Assembly: GCA_002937505.1 (NCBI GenBank)
Contig: PTJY01000005.1
Location: 124,001-188,000 of the forward strand
DNA from: Alphaproteobacteria bacterium MarineAlpha12_Bin1
Lineage (GTDB): Bacteria > Pseudomonadota > Alphaproteobacteria > UBA6615
DNA: 64,000 nt
Reading direction: 5' to 3'
Positions 1 to 8,797 of this stretch are shown one piece after another. Under the pieces are notes generated by a model. It saw only the letters and a program-made list of their open reading frames with translations, had not been told where the DNA came from and searched no databases. How positions within the stretch are numbered: position 1 is the first letter of the stretch; each line of letters opens with the position of its first letter. A program made the position numbers and the translations under genes.

Positions 1-540
1 AACATCTTGCCACTCACGTAGAGGTTTTCCAAGTACGCAAGCAGCATTAAAAAAATTATCAGCCACCATAGTTGGAGTATCTAGTTCACGATAGTTGAAG
101 TAACGAGCGTCAACTAATTCTATTGAAGCCATGCAAGATTGAACTGCGTGACGTACACTATTTAAATTAAATGGCGCATCTTTTAATGAAAGATCTTGTC
201 CAAGTTCTACCGCAATCTCAGCTTCCACCCCTGGTTCCTGATAATCAGAATATTTTAGAACGGCTGTTTCTTCGTAAACTGTATTGTCAAAGACTTCTCC
301 GTAAGATGGTTCTTGTATATTCATATATTTTTGCATTACTGGTGTCGTGCATCCAATTTTATAACCTGAAGGTTTACCATGTCCATTTTCTATGAGGATT
401 TGATTAATTTTTTCTTGAACAGTGTAAGCCTCATCAAGGTTCTGTGGTCTAATGTTTTGAGGAAGAAAATTTAGTCTCTTTTTTCCTAACCTATTATTCA
501 CAATAATTTTGGCAGCCTCTGCAAAATCATTCTTAGTCAT
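1..540 (-). CDS. 2-keto-4-pentenoate hydratase / FAH-fold family protein, 3' end outside window
   Basis: The frame is open from an ATG at 538-540 to the left edge (180 codons, no stop), so the gene is cut by the window and not broken. The protein resembles the MhpD / 2-oxopent-4-enoate hydratase-4-oxalocrotonate decarboxylase group. It shows an N-terminal helical stretch, then YKIGCT near residue 60, an EPSYGEVF block, and the acidic metal-site motif PGVEAEIAVEL near residue 105. The family hydrates 2-hydroxydienoates late in aromatic meta-cleavage or decarboxylates oxo acids. It lies 12 bases downstream of the esterase gene on the same strand, so the two are probably co-transcribed. No ring-cleavage dioxygenase is visible in the window, so the substrate is open. 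Confidence 0.75.
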   Translation of the reverse strand, partial: MTKNDFAEAAKIIVNNRLGKKRLNFLPQNIRPQNLDEAYTVQEKINQILIENGHGKPSGYKIGCTTPVMQKYMNIQEPSYGEVFDNTVYEETAVLKYSDYQEPGVEAEIAVELGQDLSLKDAPFNLNSVRHAVQSCMASIELVDARYFNYRELDTPTMVADNFFNAACVLGKPLREWQDV

Positions 541-552
541 TTTAATACCGTC

Positions 553-1497
553 CTAGCTAGAAAAAGCTTTTTTTAAAGATTTTATAACTTCCTTAAGTGA
601 AGAATCAGCTGCGTCAATAATTTTTCCATAATGAAAAAACCCATGAATCATCCCATCGTAGCAAATATATTTTGCTGGGGAACCTGATTTTCTTAATAAT
701 ACTGCATAATTTTTTCCGTCGTCTCTCAATGGGTCAAATTCAGCTGTGATTATTAATGCGGGAGGTAGACCGGAGAGGTTTTCAGCTAATGCAGGTCCAA
801 GCCTTAGGTCTCTGCGATCAATTCCATCAGGTAAAAATTGATTTTGATACCAATCAATCTGACTTCGTGTTAAAAAATATGGCTCATCAAGTAGTTTGTA
901 AGATGGTAGATCAAGATTAAACAGAAAGTCGGTTGTGGGATATATAAGGACTTGTAAAATAAAATTTTCTGTCTCCGATTTAGCAACATTTTGGCAGATG
1001 AATGCCGCAAGATTTCCTCCAGCGCTATCTCCGCCTATGGCCAGCTTTGCTAGGTTTCCATTTATACTTTGGGCATTATTAATTACCCAGTTCGCTGCAG
1101 TCAGAGAGTCAGCATGTGCGGCAGGAAATTTATTTTCTGGAGCCAATCTATATCGAGGCGCAATAACGATACAGCCAACTTTATTAGCAATTTTTCGAAG
1201 CTGAGGTTCGCGACTTTCAACACTTCCCATCACAAAACCTCCTCCGTGAAAAAACATAAACACTGGAAGTACCTTACTTACTGTATTTTTAGGCCAAAAA
1301 ATTCTCATTGAAATTGGTCCATTTGGGCCATCGATCATTTGATCTTTTACGTTATCAACAGGTTCTAGATTAAAATTTCGTTTTTTTATGAACTTGTCAT
1401 ATGCTAAACGAGCATTTTTAGGTGTCATTTGGTTGAGAGCTGTAGGCGCGGACGTTAGGCTGTCTAATAGTTCTTGTGCTTGTGGGTGGAGGGGCAC
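553..1497 (-). CDS. alpha/beta hydrolase, hormone-sensitive-lipase (family IV) esterase
   Basis: This 314-residue protein has the complete family IV signature: the oxyanion motif HGGG at 84-87, the nucleophile elbow GDSAG at 156-160 (Ser158), Asp255 in EFDPLRDD and His285 in HGFFH. There is no signal peptide, so it is a cytoplasmic esterase or lipase acting on short acyl esters. The length is normal for the family. It precedes the hydratase (1-540) by 12 bases in a probable two-gene operon. It is transcribed divergently from hyuA across a gap of under 100 bases that must carry both promoters. The substrate cannot be read from sequence. Confidence 0.88.
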   Translation of the reverse strand: MPLHPQAQELLDSLTSAPTALNQMTPKNARLAYDKFIKKRNFNLEPVDNVKDQMIDGPNGPISMRIFWPKNTVSKVLPVFMFFHGGGFVMGSVESREPQLRKIANKVGCIVIAPRYRLAPENKFPAAHADSLTAANWVINNAQSINGNLAKLAIGGDSAGGNLAAFICQNVAKSETENFILQVLIYPTTDFLFNLDLPSYKLLDEPYFLTRSQIDWYQNQFLPDGIDRRDLRLGPALAENLSGLPPALIITAEFDPLRDDGKNYAVLLRKSGSPAKYICYDGMIHGFFHYGKIIDAADSSLKEVIKSLKKAFSS

Positions 1498-1592
1498 TAA
1501 TTTCTCCTAAACAGTTGTTGTAGTAATCTATCTTTAGCAATCATAATCATTTGAAGATACAGAAAACGAATGTTGGCGAAAGCGAGGGTTTT

Positions 1593-3653
1593 ATGCGATT
1601 TGCATGTGATACAGGTGGAACATTTACTGACCTTGTAATTGAAGACGATACAGGAGGGTTAAAGATTTATAAAGCGGCGACAACGCCGAGTGATCCAGTA
1701 AAGGGCGTAGTCGATGCTCTTAAACTAGCAGCTAGCGATATGGAGTTAACGCTAGAGTCATTTCTTTCAAAAGGTGATATCCTGGTACATGGGACTACTC
1801 ACGCTATTAATGCCATAATTACAAATAATACTGCAAAAACCGCCTTTTTAACTACTGAGGGGCATCCAGATATTTTAGTTTTGAGAGAGGGAGGACGTAT
1901 TGAACCGTTTAATTTCGAGGTACCTTATCCTGAGCCTTATATACCCAGATCTCTAACTTTCGAAGTACCAGAACGAATTGATAGTGCAGGAAAGGTTCAT
2001 ACAGCCCTCGATGAGAAGGCAGTTATCTCTATTTTTGAAAAACTTAGAGAAGAAGAGGTTGAGGCAGTTGCCGTTTGCTTTTTATGGTCCATATCTAATC
2101 CGCAACATGAAATAAGAGTAGGGGAGTTATTACAAAAGCACCTTCCTGGAGTACCGTTCTCTCTCTCTCATCAATTAAACCCAGCACTTAGAGAGTATAG
2201 ACGATCATCTGCGACAGCGATTGACGCGTCTTTAAAACCTCTTATGACAAAGTATTTGGGAGGACTAACTGATCGGCTTTACAGCTCCGGATTTACAGGG
2301 AGAACATTAGTTCTTACATCTCAGGGAGGTATGCTTGATGCAGGAGACTTGGCCAATAAACCTATACATGCAATTAACTCAGGACCATCTATGGCGCCAA
2401 TTGCCGGACGTTATTACGCTGAAATTGATTCGGAGGTTCCAAATGTCATAATTGCGGATACGGGAGGAACCACCTTTGATGTAAGCCTAGTGAGACAGGG
2501 CAGAATTCCAATGACAAAAGAAACCTGGATTGGTCAGCCTTACCGGGGTCATATGACAGGGTTTCCTTCGATCGATATAAAAAGTGTTGGAGCAGGAGGA
2601 GGATCTATAGCCTGGGTGGACTCTGGGGGACTATTGCATGTGGGGCCTCAAAGTGCTGGTGCTGTTCCTGGACCGGTTTGTTATGGCACAGGCGGAGATG
2701 AGCCAACTTTGACAGATGCTTGTCTAACATTAGGGTATGTTGATGCAGATTATTTTTTAGGTGGAGCAATGCGGTTAGATTCTAATAATGCAGCGGATAT
2801 AATAAATAAAAAAATAGCAAAACAGCTTAATATTTCAACAATGGATGCTGCGGCAGCCATTGTTAGTGTGGCGACAGAGAATATGGTTCAGGCAATAGAA
2901 GATATAACCGTCAATCAGGGTATAGATCCAGCTAATTCGGTGCTAATAGGTGGAGGGGGAGCCGCTGGACTTAATTCAATATTTATTGCTCGTCGATTAG
3001 GCTGTCCCACAGTGCTAATCCCTGAAACTGGTGCGGGTTTGAGCGCGGCTGGGGCTTTAATGTCAGATCTCACTAATGAATATCGAGCCACTTTTTTTAC
3101 GACATCAGGCTCTTTCGATCGAAACGGAGTAAATGTAACCTTGAATACTCTGAGAGAACAATGCCAAGCGTTTATTGATGGACCTGGTATGGGGGCAACA
3201 AGCCAGGAAATAGAGTTTGCTGTAGAAGCCAGATATGCCTCCCAAGTTTGGGAAATAGAAGTACCTTTGAATAATAGTGTTTTTAATGAAGATTCTGATT
3301 TGGAAGCCATGGTTGAAGATTTTCACGCAATGCACGAGCAGATATTTGCAATTCGAGATCCTGGATCAATAATTGAATTTGTAGGATGGAGTGCAACAGC
3401 CCGTTGCAGATTGAGTTCTAGTAAAAGCACACGTTTGATTGATAATAATAAACGCTTGGTTTCAGGTAGGCGGAAAGTTTATTTTTCCGAGACTGGCGAA
3501 GTTGAGGCAGACCTATATGACTTTTCCTCGATGGAATCACGAACCGAGTTTAAAGGTCCAGCAATAATTGAATCCCCCTTTACAACAGTGGTTGCTGATG
3601 AAAATACGGTCTTTTATCGTACTTCGACAGGTAGCCTTTTGATGCATTCATGA
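1593..3653 (+). CDS. hyuA: hydantoinase/oxoprolinase family protein, ATPase subunit (HyuA-like)
   Basis: The 686-residue product is an ASKHA-fold ATPase subunit of the HyuA / N-methylhydantoinase A / acetone-carboxylase-beta family. Phosphate-binding motifs are DTGGTFTD at residues 6-13 and ADTGGTTFD near 289-296, with HGTTHAINAI between them. The ATG at 1593 is chosen over an upstream in-frame TTG at 1551 because a GAGGG ribosome-binding site precedes it and the family begins a few residues before DTGGTFTD. The family couples ATP hydrolysis to opening of cyclic amides (5-oxoproline, N-methylhydantoin) or to carboxylation of ketones. The partner HyuB follows after 13 bases. No hydantoin racemase or carbamoylase is adjacent, so the substrate is unassigned. 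Confidence 0.88.
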   Translation: MRFACDTGGTFTDLVIEDDTGGLKIYKAATTPSDPVKGVVDALKLAASDMELTLESFLSKGDILVHGTTHAINAIITNNTAKTAFLTTEGHPDILVLREGGRIEPFNFEVPYPEPYIPRSLTFEVPERIDSAGKVHTALDEKAVISIFEKLREEEVEAVAVCFLWSISNPQHEIRVGELLQKHLPGVPFSLSHQLNPALREYRRSSATAIDASLKPLMTKYLGGLTDRLYSSGFTGRTLVLTSQGGMLDAGDLANKPIHAINSGPSMAPIAGRYYAEIDSEVPNVIIADTGGTTFDVSLVRQGRIPMTKETWIGQPYRGHMTGFPSIDIKSVGAGGGSIAWVDSGGLLHVGPQSAGAVPGPVCYGTGGDEPTLTDACLTLGYVDADYFLGGAMRLDSNNAADIINKKIAKQLNISTMDAAAAIVSVATENMVQAIEDITVNQGIDPANSVLIGGGGAAGLNSIFIARRLGCPTVLIPETGAGLSAAGALMSDLTNEYRATFFTTSGSFDRNGVNVTLNTLREQCQAFIDGPGMGATSQEIEFAVEARYASQVWEIEVPLNNSVFNEDSDLEAMVEDFHAMHEQIFAIRDPGSIIEFVGWSATARCRLSSSKSTRLIDNNKRLVSGRRKVYFSETGEVEADLYDFSSMESRTEFKGPAIIESPFTTVVADENTVFYRTSTGSLLMHS

Positions 3654-3666
3654 GGAGTATGTTCTG

Positions 3667-5433
3667 ATGGTTAATAAAAAAAAGATGCACCTTGATGGAG
3701 GGCAACTTGCAATTTTGGCAAATCGTTTTGAGGGGATTTCCTCAAAGATGGGAAACACTCTTTTACGCACTGGTCGATCTGGGGTTCTAAATAGGGCAAA
3801 AGACTTTTCATGTTGTATTTTAACATCTGATCATAAGTTATTATCGGTTGCCGAAAGCTTACCAATTCATGTCTTGTCTGGGCCAGATATTATGGCTGCT
3901 TCTATGGAGGAATTTCATAAGGAGATAAAAAAGGGTGACGCCTTTCTTCATAATTCTCCCTATCATGGATGTTCTCACCCAGCAGATCATACAATAATCA
4001 TGCCAGTCATAGATGATGAGGGTGTTCATCATTTTACTTTGTTGGCAAAAGCTCATCAAGCTGACATAGGAAATTCGATACCTACTACATATCATGGTAC
4101 AGCTAGAGATGTTTACGAGGAGGGAGCAATAATATTTCCTGCTGTAAAGGTGATGGATGAATATAAGACTATCGAAGATATTATAAGAATGTGCCAAATG
4201 CGAATAAGAGTTCCTGAGCAATGGTATGGAGACTTTCTAGCTATGTTAGGATCAGCTCTAATAGGAGAAAGAGAACTATTGGCCCTTGGAAAAGAAGTGG
4301 GTTGGAATACACTTCATACATTTACTGAGCAATGGTTTGAGTATTCAGAAAAACGGATGATTGAAGCAGTAAAAAAAGTCCCTATGGGCACGAAAACCGC
4401 CCAGTCTACGCATGATGCCATCCCTGGGACCCCTCCAGAAGGAATTACCGTTACTTCGACTGTCACGGTGGATGCCGAAGAGGCAATTATTGAAGTTGAT
4501 TTAAGAGACAATGCCGACCAAATGAATTGTGGCCTAAATGTTTCGGAAGCTTGCACACGTACAGCAGCTTATATAGGTGTTTTTAACTCTATTGAGCATT
4601 CGGTGCCAAAAAATGCCGGGTCCCTAAGTCGTATTAAATTGCATTTAAAAGATGGGGGGGTTGTTGGGATACCTAGGCATCCTATTAGCTGTTCAGCTTC
4701 TACAACAAACTTAGCAGATAGAATAGTGTCGGCCACCCAACGTGCTATGGCAGAGTTGGGAGATGGTTTTGGAATGGGAGAAGTCGGTTGTTTCTGTCCT
4801 CCCTCAACATCTGTGGTTTCAGGAATAGATCCGAGAAACGGTAAACCATATGTGAACCAGCTATTTCTTGGTCATACATCTGGTGCTGGAGCACCAAATC
4901 AAGATGCGTGGTTAACTATGTTACATGTAGGAAATGGGGGTATGTGTTTTATAGATAGTGTAGAACTTGACGAAGTTTATACGCCTATACACGTACATAC
5001 AAGAAGACTCATTCAAGACAGTGAAGGGGCAGGTAGGTATAGAGGAGCTAATGCTATTGAGGTTGAATTTGGACCAGTAGATTGTAGAATGGAAGCAGGG
5101 TTTGTTGCTGACGGAAAGGTACATGTTCCCCAAGGGGCACGATCTGGGTTGGCTTCAAAACCTTCAGAACAACTCAAACGGCTGAGAAATGGTGAATTAG
5201 AAATTCTTGAACAGTGCTCAATTGTTTGGGTAGAAGATGGAGAGACTCTTGTTTCTGTTGCTCAAGGTGGCGGCGGCTATGGAGATCCAAGTACACGTGA
5301 CATTGATAGAGTGGCTCACGATGTAAATGAAAAACTAATTAGCAGAGCCAGGGCTGAGGAGGTCTACAAGGTGAGTGTTGATGAAGCGGGAAAAGTAGAT
5401 AAAGAGCGAACCTCATTACTGCGCAGTACATAA
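3667..5433 (+). CDS. hyuB: hydantoinase B/oxoprolinase family protein (HyuB-like)
   Basis: This 588-residue protein is the catalytic partner of the preceding HyuA. It has the family block GDAFLHNSPYHGCSHPADHT at residues 90-109, whose His/Asp residues fit a metal site, and the C-terminal glycine signature GGGGYGDP that ends most HyuB proteins. A GAGGAG ribosome-binding site overlapping the end of hyuA precedes the ATG. HyuA and HyuB act as a complex in ATP-dependent lactam opening or ketone carboxylation. The length is in the normal range and no key block is missing. A biotin- or zinc-containing third subunit like that of acetone carboxylase is not encoded nearby, which favours a hydrolase over a carboxylase. 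That preference is inference. Confidence 0.88.
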   Translation: MVNKKKMHLDGGQLAILANRFEGISSKMGNTLLRTGRSGVLNRAKDFSCCILTSDHKLLSVAESLPIHVLSGPDIMAASMEEFHKEIKKGDAFLHNSPYHGCSHPADHTIIMPVIDDEGVHHFTLLAKAHQADIGNSIPTTYHGTARDVYEEGAIIFPAVKVMDEYKTIEDIIRMCQMRIRVPEQWYGDFLAMLGSALIGERELLALGKEVGWNTLHTFTEQWFEYSEKRMIEAVKKVPMGTKTAQSTHDAIPGTPPEGITVTSTVTVDAEEAIIEVDLRDNADQMNCGLNVSEACTRTAAYIGVFNSIEHSVPKNAGSLSRIKLHLKDGGVVGIPRHPISCSASTTNLADRIVSATQRAMAELGDGFGMGEVGCFCPPSTSVVSGIDPRNGKPYVNQLFLGHTSGAGAPNQDAWLTMLHVGNGGMCFIDSVELDEVYTPIHVHTRRLIQDSEGAGRYRGANAIEVEFGPVDCRMEAGFVADGKVHVPQGARSGLASKPSEQLKRLRNGELEILEQCSIVWVEDGETLVSVAQGGGGYGDPSTRDIDRVAHDVNEKLISRARAEEVYKVSVDEAGKVDKERTSLLRST

Positions 5434-5470
5434 TCTTGAAAAACAATAACTTTTTTATAGGGAGAAAATT

Positions 5471-6232
5471 ATGAGGCTACAAAATAAGGTGGCTTTAGTT
5501 AGCGGTTCTTCGGTAGGTATCGGGGAGGCAATAGCCAAAAGGTTTGCAACTGAGGGTGCGGATATAGCAGTTAATTACAAAACTAATGATGAAGCTGCCA
5601 ATAATGTTGTTGCCGAGATAGTAAAGTCAGGTGGTAAAGCCAAGGCTTTTAAAGCGGACGTCTCCAAGGTAAAAGAGATAGAGAGGCTACAAGAGACAGT
5701 TATAGAAGAGTTTGGAGCTATAGATATTCTTGTTAACAACGCCGGGGTATTTCGTACAGTTCCAGTTCTAGAGACCACGGAGGAGATATGGGATGAACAG
5801 CTTGATCTAAACCTCAAAGGCTATTTTTTCATGATCAAGACACTTGTTCCACATTTTTTAAAAAATGGAGGGGGAAAAGTTATAAATATATCTTCTATTG
5901 CAGGCACCGGTGCTTTTCCCAACTGTCCTGGTTACTGCGCTTCTAAAGGTGGTGTTGTAAATATGACACGAGCTTTGGCTGCTGAGCTAGGAAAATCAAA
6001 AATTAATATCAATTCAATAGCGCCAGGAAACGTAGCGACTCCTCTTAACGCCCACGTACGTGGGCCGGGAAATGAGGAGTGGATGGAGTTAATGCGCAAT
6101 CGTACTCCCACTGATATAGATTTTATGGATCCTGAAGATATGACAGGTGCCGCTGTTTTCTTGGCTTCAGAAGACTCAAAAATGGTGCATGGTGAGACTA
6201 TTTTGGTCGATGCCGGATGGTCCGTCGGGTAA
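5471..6232 (+). CDS. SDR family NAD(P)-dependent oxidoreductase (FabG-like)
   Basis: This is a classical 253-residue short-chain dehydrogenase. The cofactor motif SGSSVGIG is at 11-18, NNAG at 89-92, the catalytic serine at 141/142 and the YxxxK pair is Tyr155/Lys159. AGGGAGA lies 7 bases before the ATG. It follows hyuB by 37 bases on the same strand and probably belongs to that operon, oxidising or reducing a hydroxy/keto intermediate. Asn36-Tyr-Lys after the second beta strand suggests NADP(H), but cofactor preference is uncertain. The C-terminal WSVG is typical. It is not the fatty-acid-synthesis FabG on context. Confidence 0.9.
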   Translation: MRLQNKVALVSGSSVGIGEAIAKRFATEGADIAVNYKTNDEAANNVVAEIVKSGGKAKAFKADVSKVKEIERLQETVIEEFGAIDILVNNAGVFRTVPVLETTEEIWDEQLDLNLKGYFFMIKTLVPHFLKNGGGKVINISSIAGTGAFPNCPGYCASKGGVVNMTRALAAELGKSKININSIAPGNVATPLNAHVRGPGNEEWMELMRNRTPTDIDFMDPEDMTGAAVFLASEDSKMVHGETILVDAGWSVG

Positions 6233-6343
6233 CCATATTCTCTGTAAAACCAACTCAAAGTTACAAGCCAGTTAATTCATTATATTGAATAATCTCAATT
6301 TAAAGTCGATATTTATAACATTAATATAAGGGCTGGATATGCA

Positions 6344-7597
6344 TTGAGGGGATTAGAAAATTTGATAAAACAACTAGCTAAACTTGTTAATGAGAATGAA
6401 CTAATTGTTTGGAGTGGTAGATTCCTGAGTGTGGATTTTTTATTGGGAATCGGTAATGACTTTTTTCATGTCCTTATAGATAAGGGCCGGGTTATTGAAG
6501 TCGTAGAGGGCCCGGTTCTGATGCGTCCTTATAAATTTTCTATTAGGGCCTCATCTGATGCCTGGACCGAGTTTTGGAAACCTTTCCCAAAGCCAGGGTA
6601 CCATGATCTATTTGCTATGGTGAAAGATGGAAATGCCACGATTGAAGGGGATCTTAAGTTATTTTTAACCCACTTGAGGTATATAAAGGAGATCCTCGCT
6701 CTACCTAGAAATGAGAAATCTGAAACTAGTAGTGAAGAAGACTTTGTCGAATATATTGAGCCTGTTATCGGCAGATATATGAATATTAATGTAGAAGGGC
6801 GCAGTTATCGTATATATTGGGAAGAAGCCGGAGAAGGGATCCCTCTAGTTTGTCTTCATACGGCAGGCGCTGATGGCCAACAGTTTAGACATTTGATGTC
6901 AGATGAAGCGCTGACTAATCGCTTTAGAGTTATAACTTTTGACATGCCGTGGCATGGTAAATCATTACCTCCAAAAGGTTTCCAATTAGAGGAGTATCGA
7001 TTAACAACGAAACTTTATTCAGAAACAATTCGGTCTGTCTGTAGAGCCCTGAATCTAAATCAGCCAGTTATAATGGGTTGTTCTATGGGAGGGCGCATTG
7101 TACTTCATTTAGCCAGACACTGGCCGGAAGAGTTTAAGGCGGTAATAGGTTTGGAGGGTTCGGACCATCAAACCCCATGGTATGATAGAGCATGGCTACA
7201 TCGTCCAGATATTCACGGAGGGGAAACTTCTGCGGCGTTAGTATCTGGACTTATAGCCCCCACTAGTCCATCTGAAGCTCGTTGGGAAACTTTGTGGGGG
7301 TATTTGGCTAGTGGGCCAGGCATATTTAAAGGTGATTTGAATTTTTATCGGGTTGATTCGGATTATCGCGATATAGTTACAGAAATTGACACAAAAAAAT
7401 GTCCTGTTTTTTTATTAACTGGTGAGTATGATTTTTCTTGCAGCCCGGATGATACATTAAGAACTTCATCAAAAATTAAGGGATCAGAAGTAAAAATTAT
7501 GGAAAATTTAGGACATTTTCCAATGTCAGAAAATCCAATGCTTTTCAAAGACTACCTAAACCCAGTTTTAGAGAGAATTGAACAATTAGACAATTGA
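6344..7597 (+). CDS. two-domain protein: N-terminal SCP2-like module fused to alpha/beta hydrolase
   Basis: The 417 residues divide in two. Residues 1 to about 120 resemble the SCP2/sterol-carrier fold (beta-rich segment around FHVLIDKGRVIEVVEGPV, then a hydrophobic helix with FLTHLRYIKEIL). Residues 145-417 are a classic alpha/beta hydrolase with nucleophile GCSMGG at 245-250 (Ser247), Asp363 in TGEYDF and His391 in LGHFP. A lipid- or CoA-ester-binding module in front of a hydrolase suggests a hydrophobic ester or C-C substrate (inference). The start is uncertain: TTG at 6344 keeps the full N-terminus, while TTG at 6362 has GAGGGG upstream. It lies 111 bases after the SDR gene and its 3' end overlaps the convergent MFS gene by 12 bases. 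Confidence 0.75.
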   Translation: MRGLENLIKQLAKLVNENELIVWSGRFLSVDFLLGIGNDFFHVLIDKGRVIEVVEGPVLMRPYKFSIRASSDAWTEFWKPFPKPGYHDLFAMVKDGNATIEGDLKLFLTHLRYIKEILALPRNEKSETSSEEDFVEYIEPVIGRYMNINVEGRSYRIYWEEAGEGIPLVCLHTAGADGQQFRHLMSDEALTNRFRVITFDMPWHGKSLPPKGFQLEEYRLTTKLYSETIRSVCRALNLNQPVIMGCSMGGRIVLHLARHWPEEFKAVIGLEGSDHQTPWYDRAWLHRPDIHGGETSAALVSGLIAPTSPSEARWETLWGYLASGPGIFKGDLNFYRVDSDYRDIVTEIDTKKCPVFLLTGEYDFSCSPDDTLRTSSKIKGSEVKIMENLGHFPMSENPMLFKDYLNPVLERIEQLDN

Positions 7598-8797
7598 CCT
7601 GGGCCTACTACGAATTATCCATACCAGACCAATAAAGGCGAAGGCCGATGCTAACGCGGTAGCAGACTGAGATATACCGAGATGAATTGTAGTTATGTTT
7701 TCTAAGTTGGCTATGGCTAAAGAAACCAGAAAAGCCCAGCCCATGTGGAAAAAACCGGTTAACGCTGATGCGGCTCCAGCTATTGCTGGTTGGACCATGC
7801 TCAATGCTTGTGCGTAGCAATTAGCAAAGGCTAACCCTGTGCCAAAATTAGAGATTATAACGCTTATAAGAATACTTATTGGAGTACTGTTTCCAGTTAC
7901 TGAAAACCCAAATTGAAGAAATCCTCCGATTACTGCTGCAGAACAGCCAATGGCAATTGTATAATCCATTGGCAATACACTACTTAGACGAGCAGAGATG
8001 AAACTAGCAATGATAAACGTTCCTGGAACGGTCATAACGTAAAGACCAAATAATTCGGGAGAGACGCCCATCTGGTCAATCATAACTATTGGTGCAGCTA
8101 CTATGAACGTTTGGAAAGTTCCTGTTAGGAAAGCTATAGAGAGGCTATAACCTAAAAAAAGTCTATTCCTAGTTAAGATCAAATAGTTACGAAACATTCC
8201 TGAAAAATCTAATTTTCGTCTCATGTCGGTCGTTAATGTTTCATTAAACCTAGGGATTGCCGTAATTAAAGCACAAGCGCCTAATAAAGCAGTAGATATG
8301 AAAGTGGCTCTCCAATCGAACCAAGATACTAGGTACCCACCGAAAAAAGGTGCTATAGCAGGGCCTACGGCTAAGGCCATTGCTAGATAGGACAGAGTCC
8401 GAGCAGCGGTTTTACCGTCGGATCCATCTCTAACTATAGCTCGGCCGACTACGATAGTAGTGCAAGCCCCCATAGCCTGAAAAAATCTTGAAAGTAGAAG
8501 TTGCTCTATATTATTTGATATGCCACAAGCAATGCTTGCTAGTGTAAACAATCCTACGCCACAAAGTATTATAGGGCGTCTGCCAAAAGCGTCCGATAAA
8601 GGACCAGCTACTAATTGCATTATAGCGAAAGCGCATAAGTAAGCAGGAATGACTAACTGAATAGTTGTCAAAGACGTATTTAAGCTTTCTGACATATTAA
8701 CAACAGCAGGTAAAAAAATTGTTAAGGCCATCTGGCTAGATAACATCATTACGAAAAGTAGAGCTAATGATGGCCCTTGTGGAGTTTGATTAGACAT
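7586..8797 (-). CDS. MFS transporter, Bcr/CflA-type multidrug or metabolite exporter
   Basis: The protein has 403 residues with twelve predicted hydrophobic helices. The MFS loop 2-3 signature appears as GPLSDAFGRRP near residue 65, and the motif-C-like glycine/proline-rich helix with AVGPAIAPFFGGYL is near 145. The N-terminal MMLSSQMALTIFLPAV and the overall pattern fit the Bcr/CflA drug:proton antiporter branch. It abuts the upstream PanE-like gene (its ATG ends at 8797, the neighbour's stop begins at 8798), so the two are coupled. Family knowledge suggests export of a toxic or signalling small molecule by proton antiport. The ligand is unknown. The 3' end overlaps the convergent hydrolase gene by 12 bases. 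Confidence 0.85.
   Translation of the reverse strand: MSNQTPQGPSLALLFVMMLSSQMALTIFLPAVVNMSESLNTSLTTIQLVIPAYLCAFAIMQLVAGPLSDAFGRRPIILCGVGLFTLASIACGISNNIEQLLLSRFFQAMGACTTIVVGRAIVRDGSDGKTAARTLSYLAMALAVGPAIAPFFGGYLVSWFDWRATFISTALLGACALITAIPRFNETLTTDMRRKLDFSGMFRNYLILTRNRLFLGYSLSIAFLTGTFQTFIVAAPIVMIDQMGVSPELFGLYVMTVPGTFIIASFISARLSSVLPMDYTIAIGCSAAVIGGFLQFGFSVTGNSTPISILISVIISNFGTGLAFANCYAQALSMVQPAIAGAASALTGFFHMGWAFLVSLAIANLENITTIHLGISQSATALASAFAFIGLVWIIRSRPRSIV

Noticed and set aside
1551-1592. TTG start for hyuA at 1551
   Set aside because: No ribosome-binding site suits it, and it adds 14 residues before the family start. The ATG at 1593 with GAGGG is preferred.
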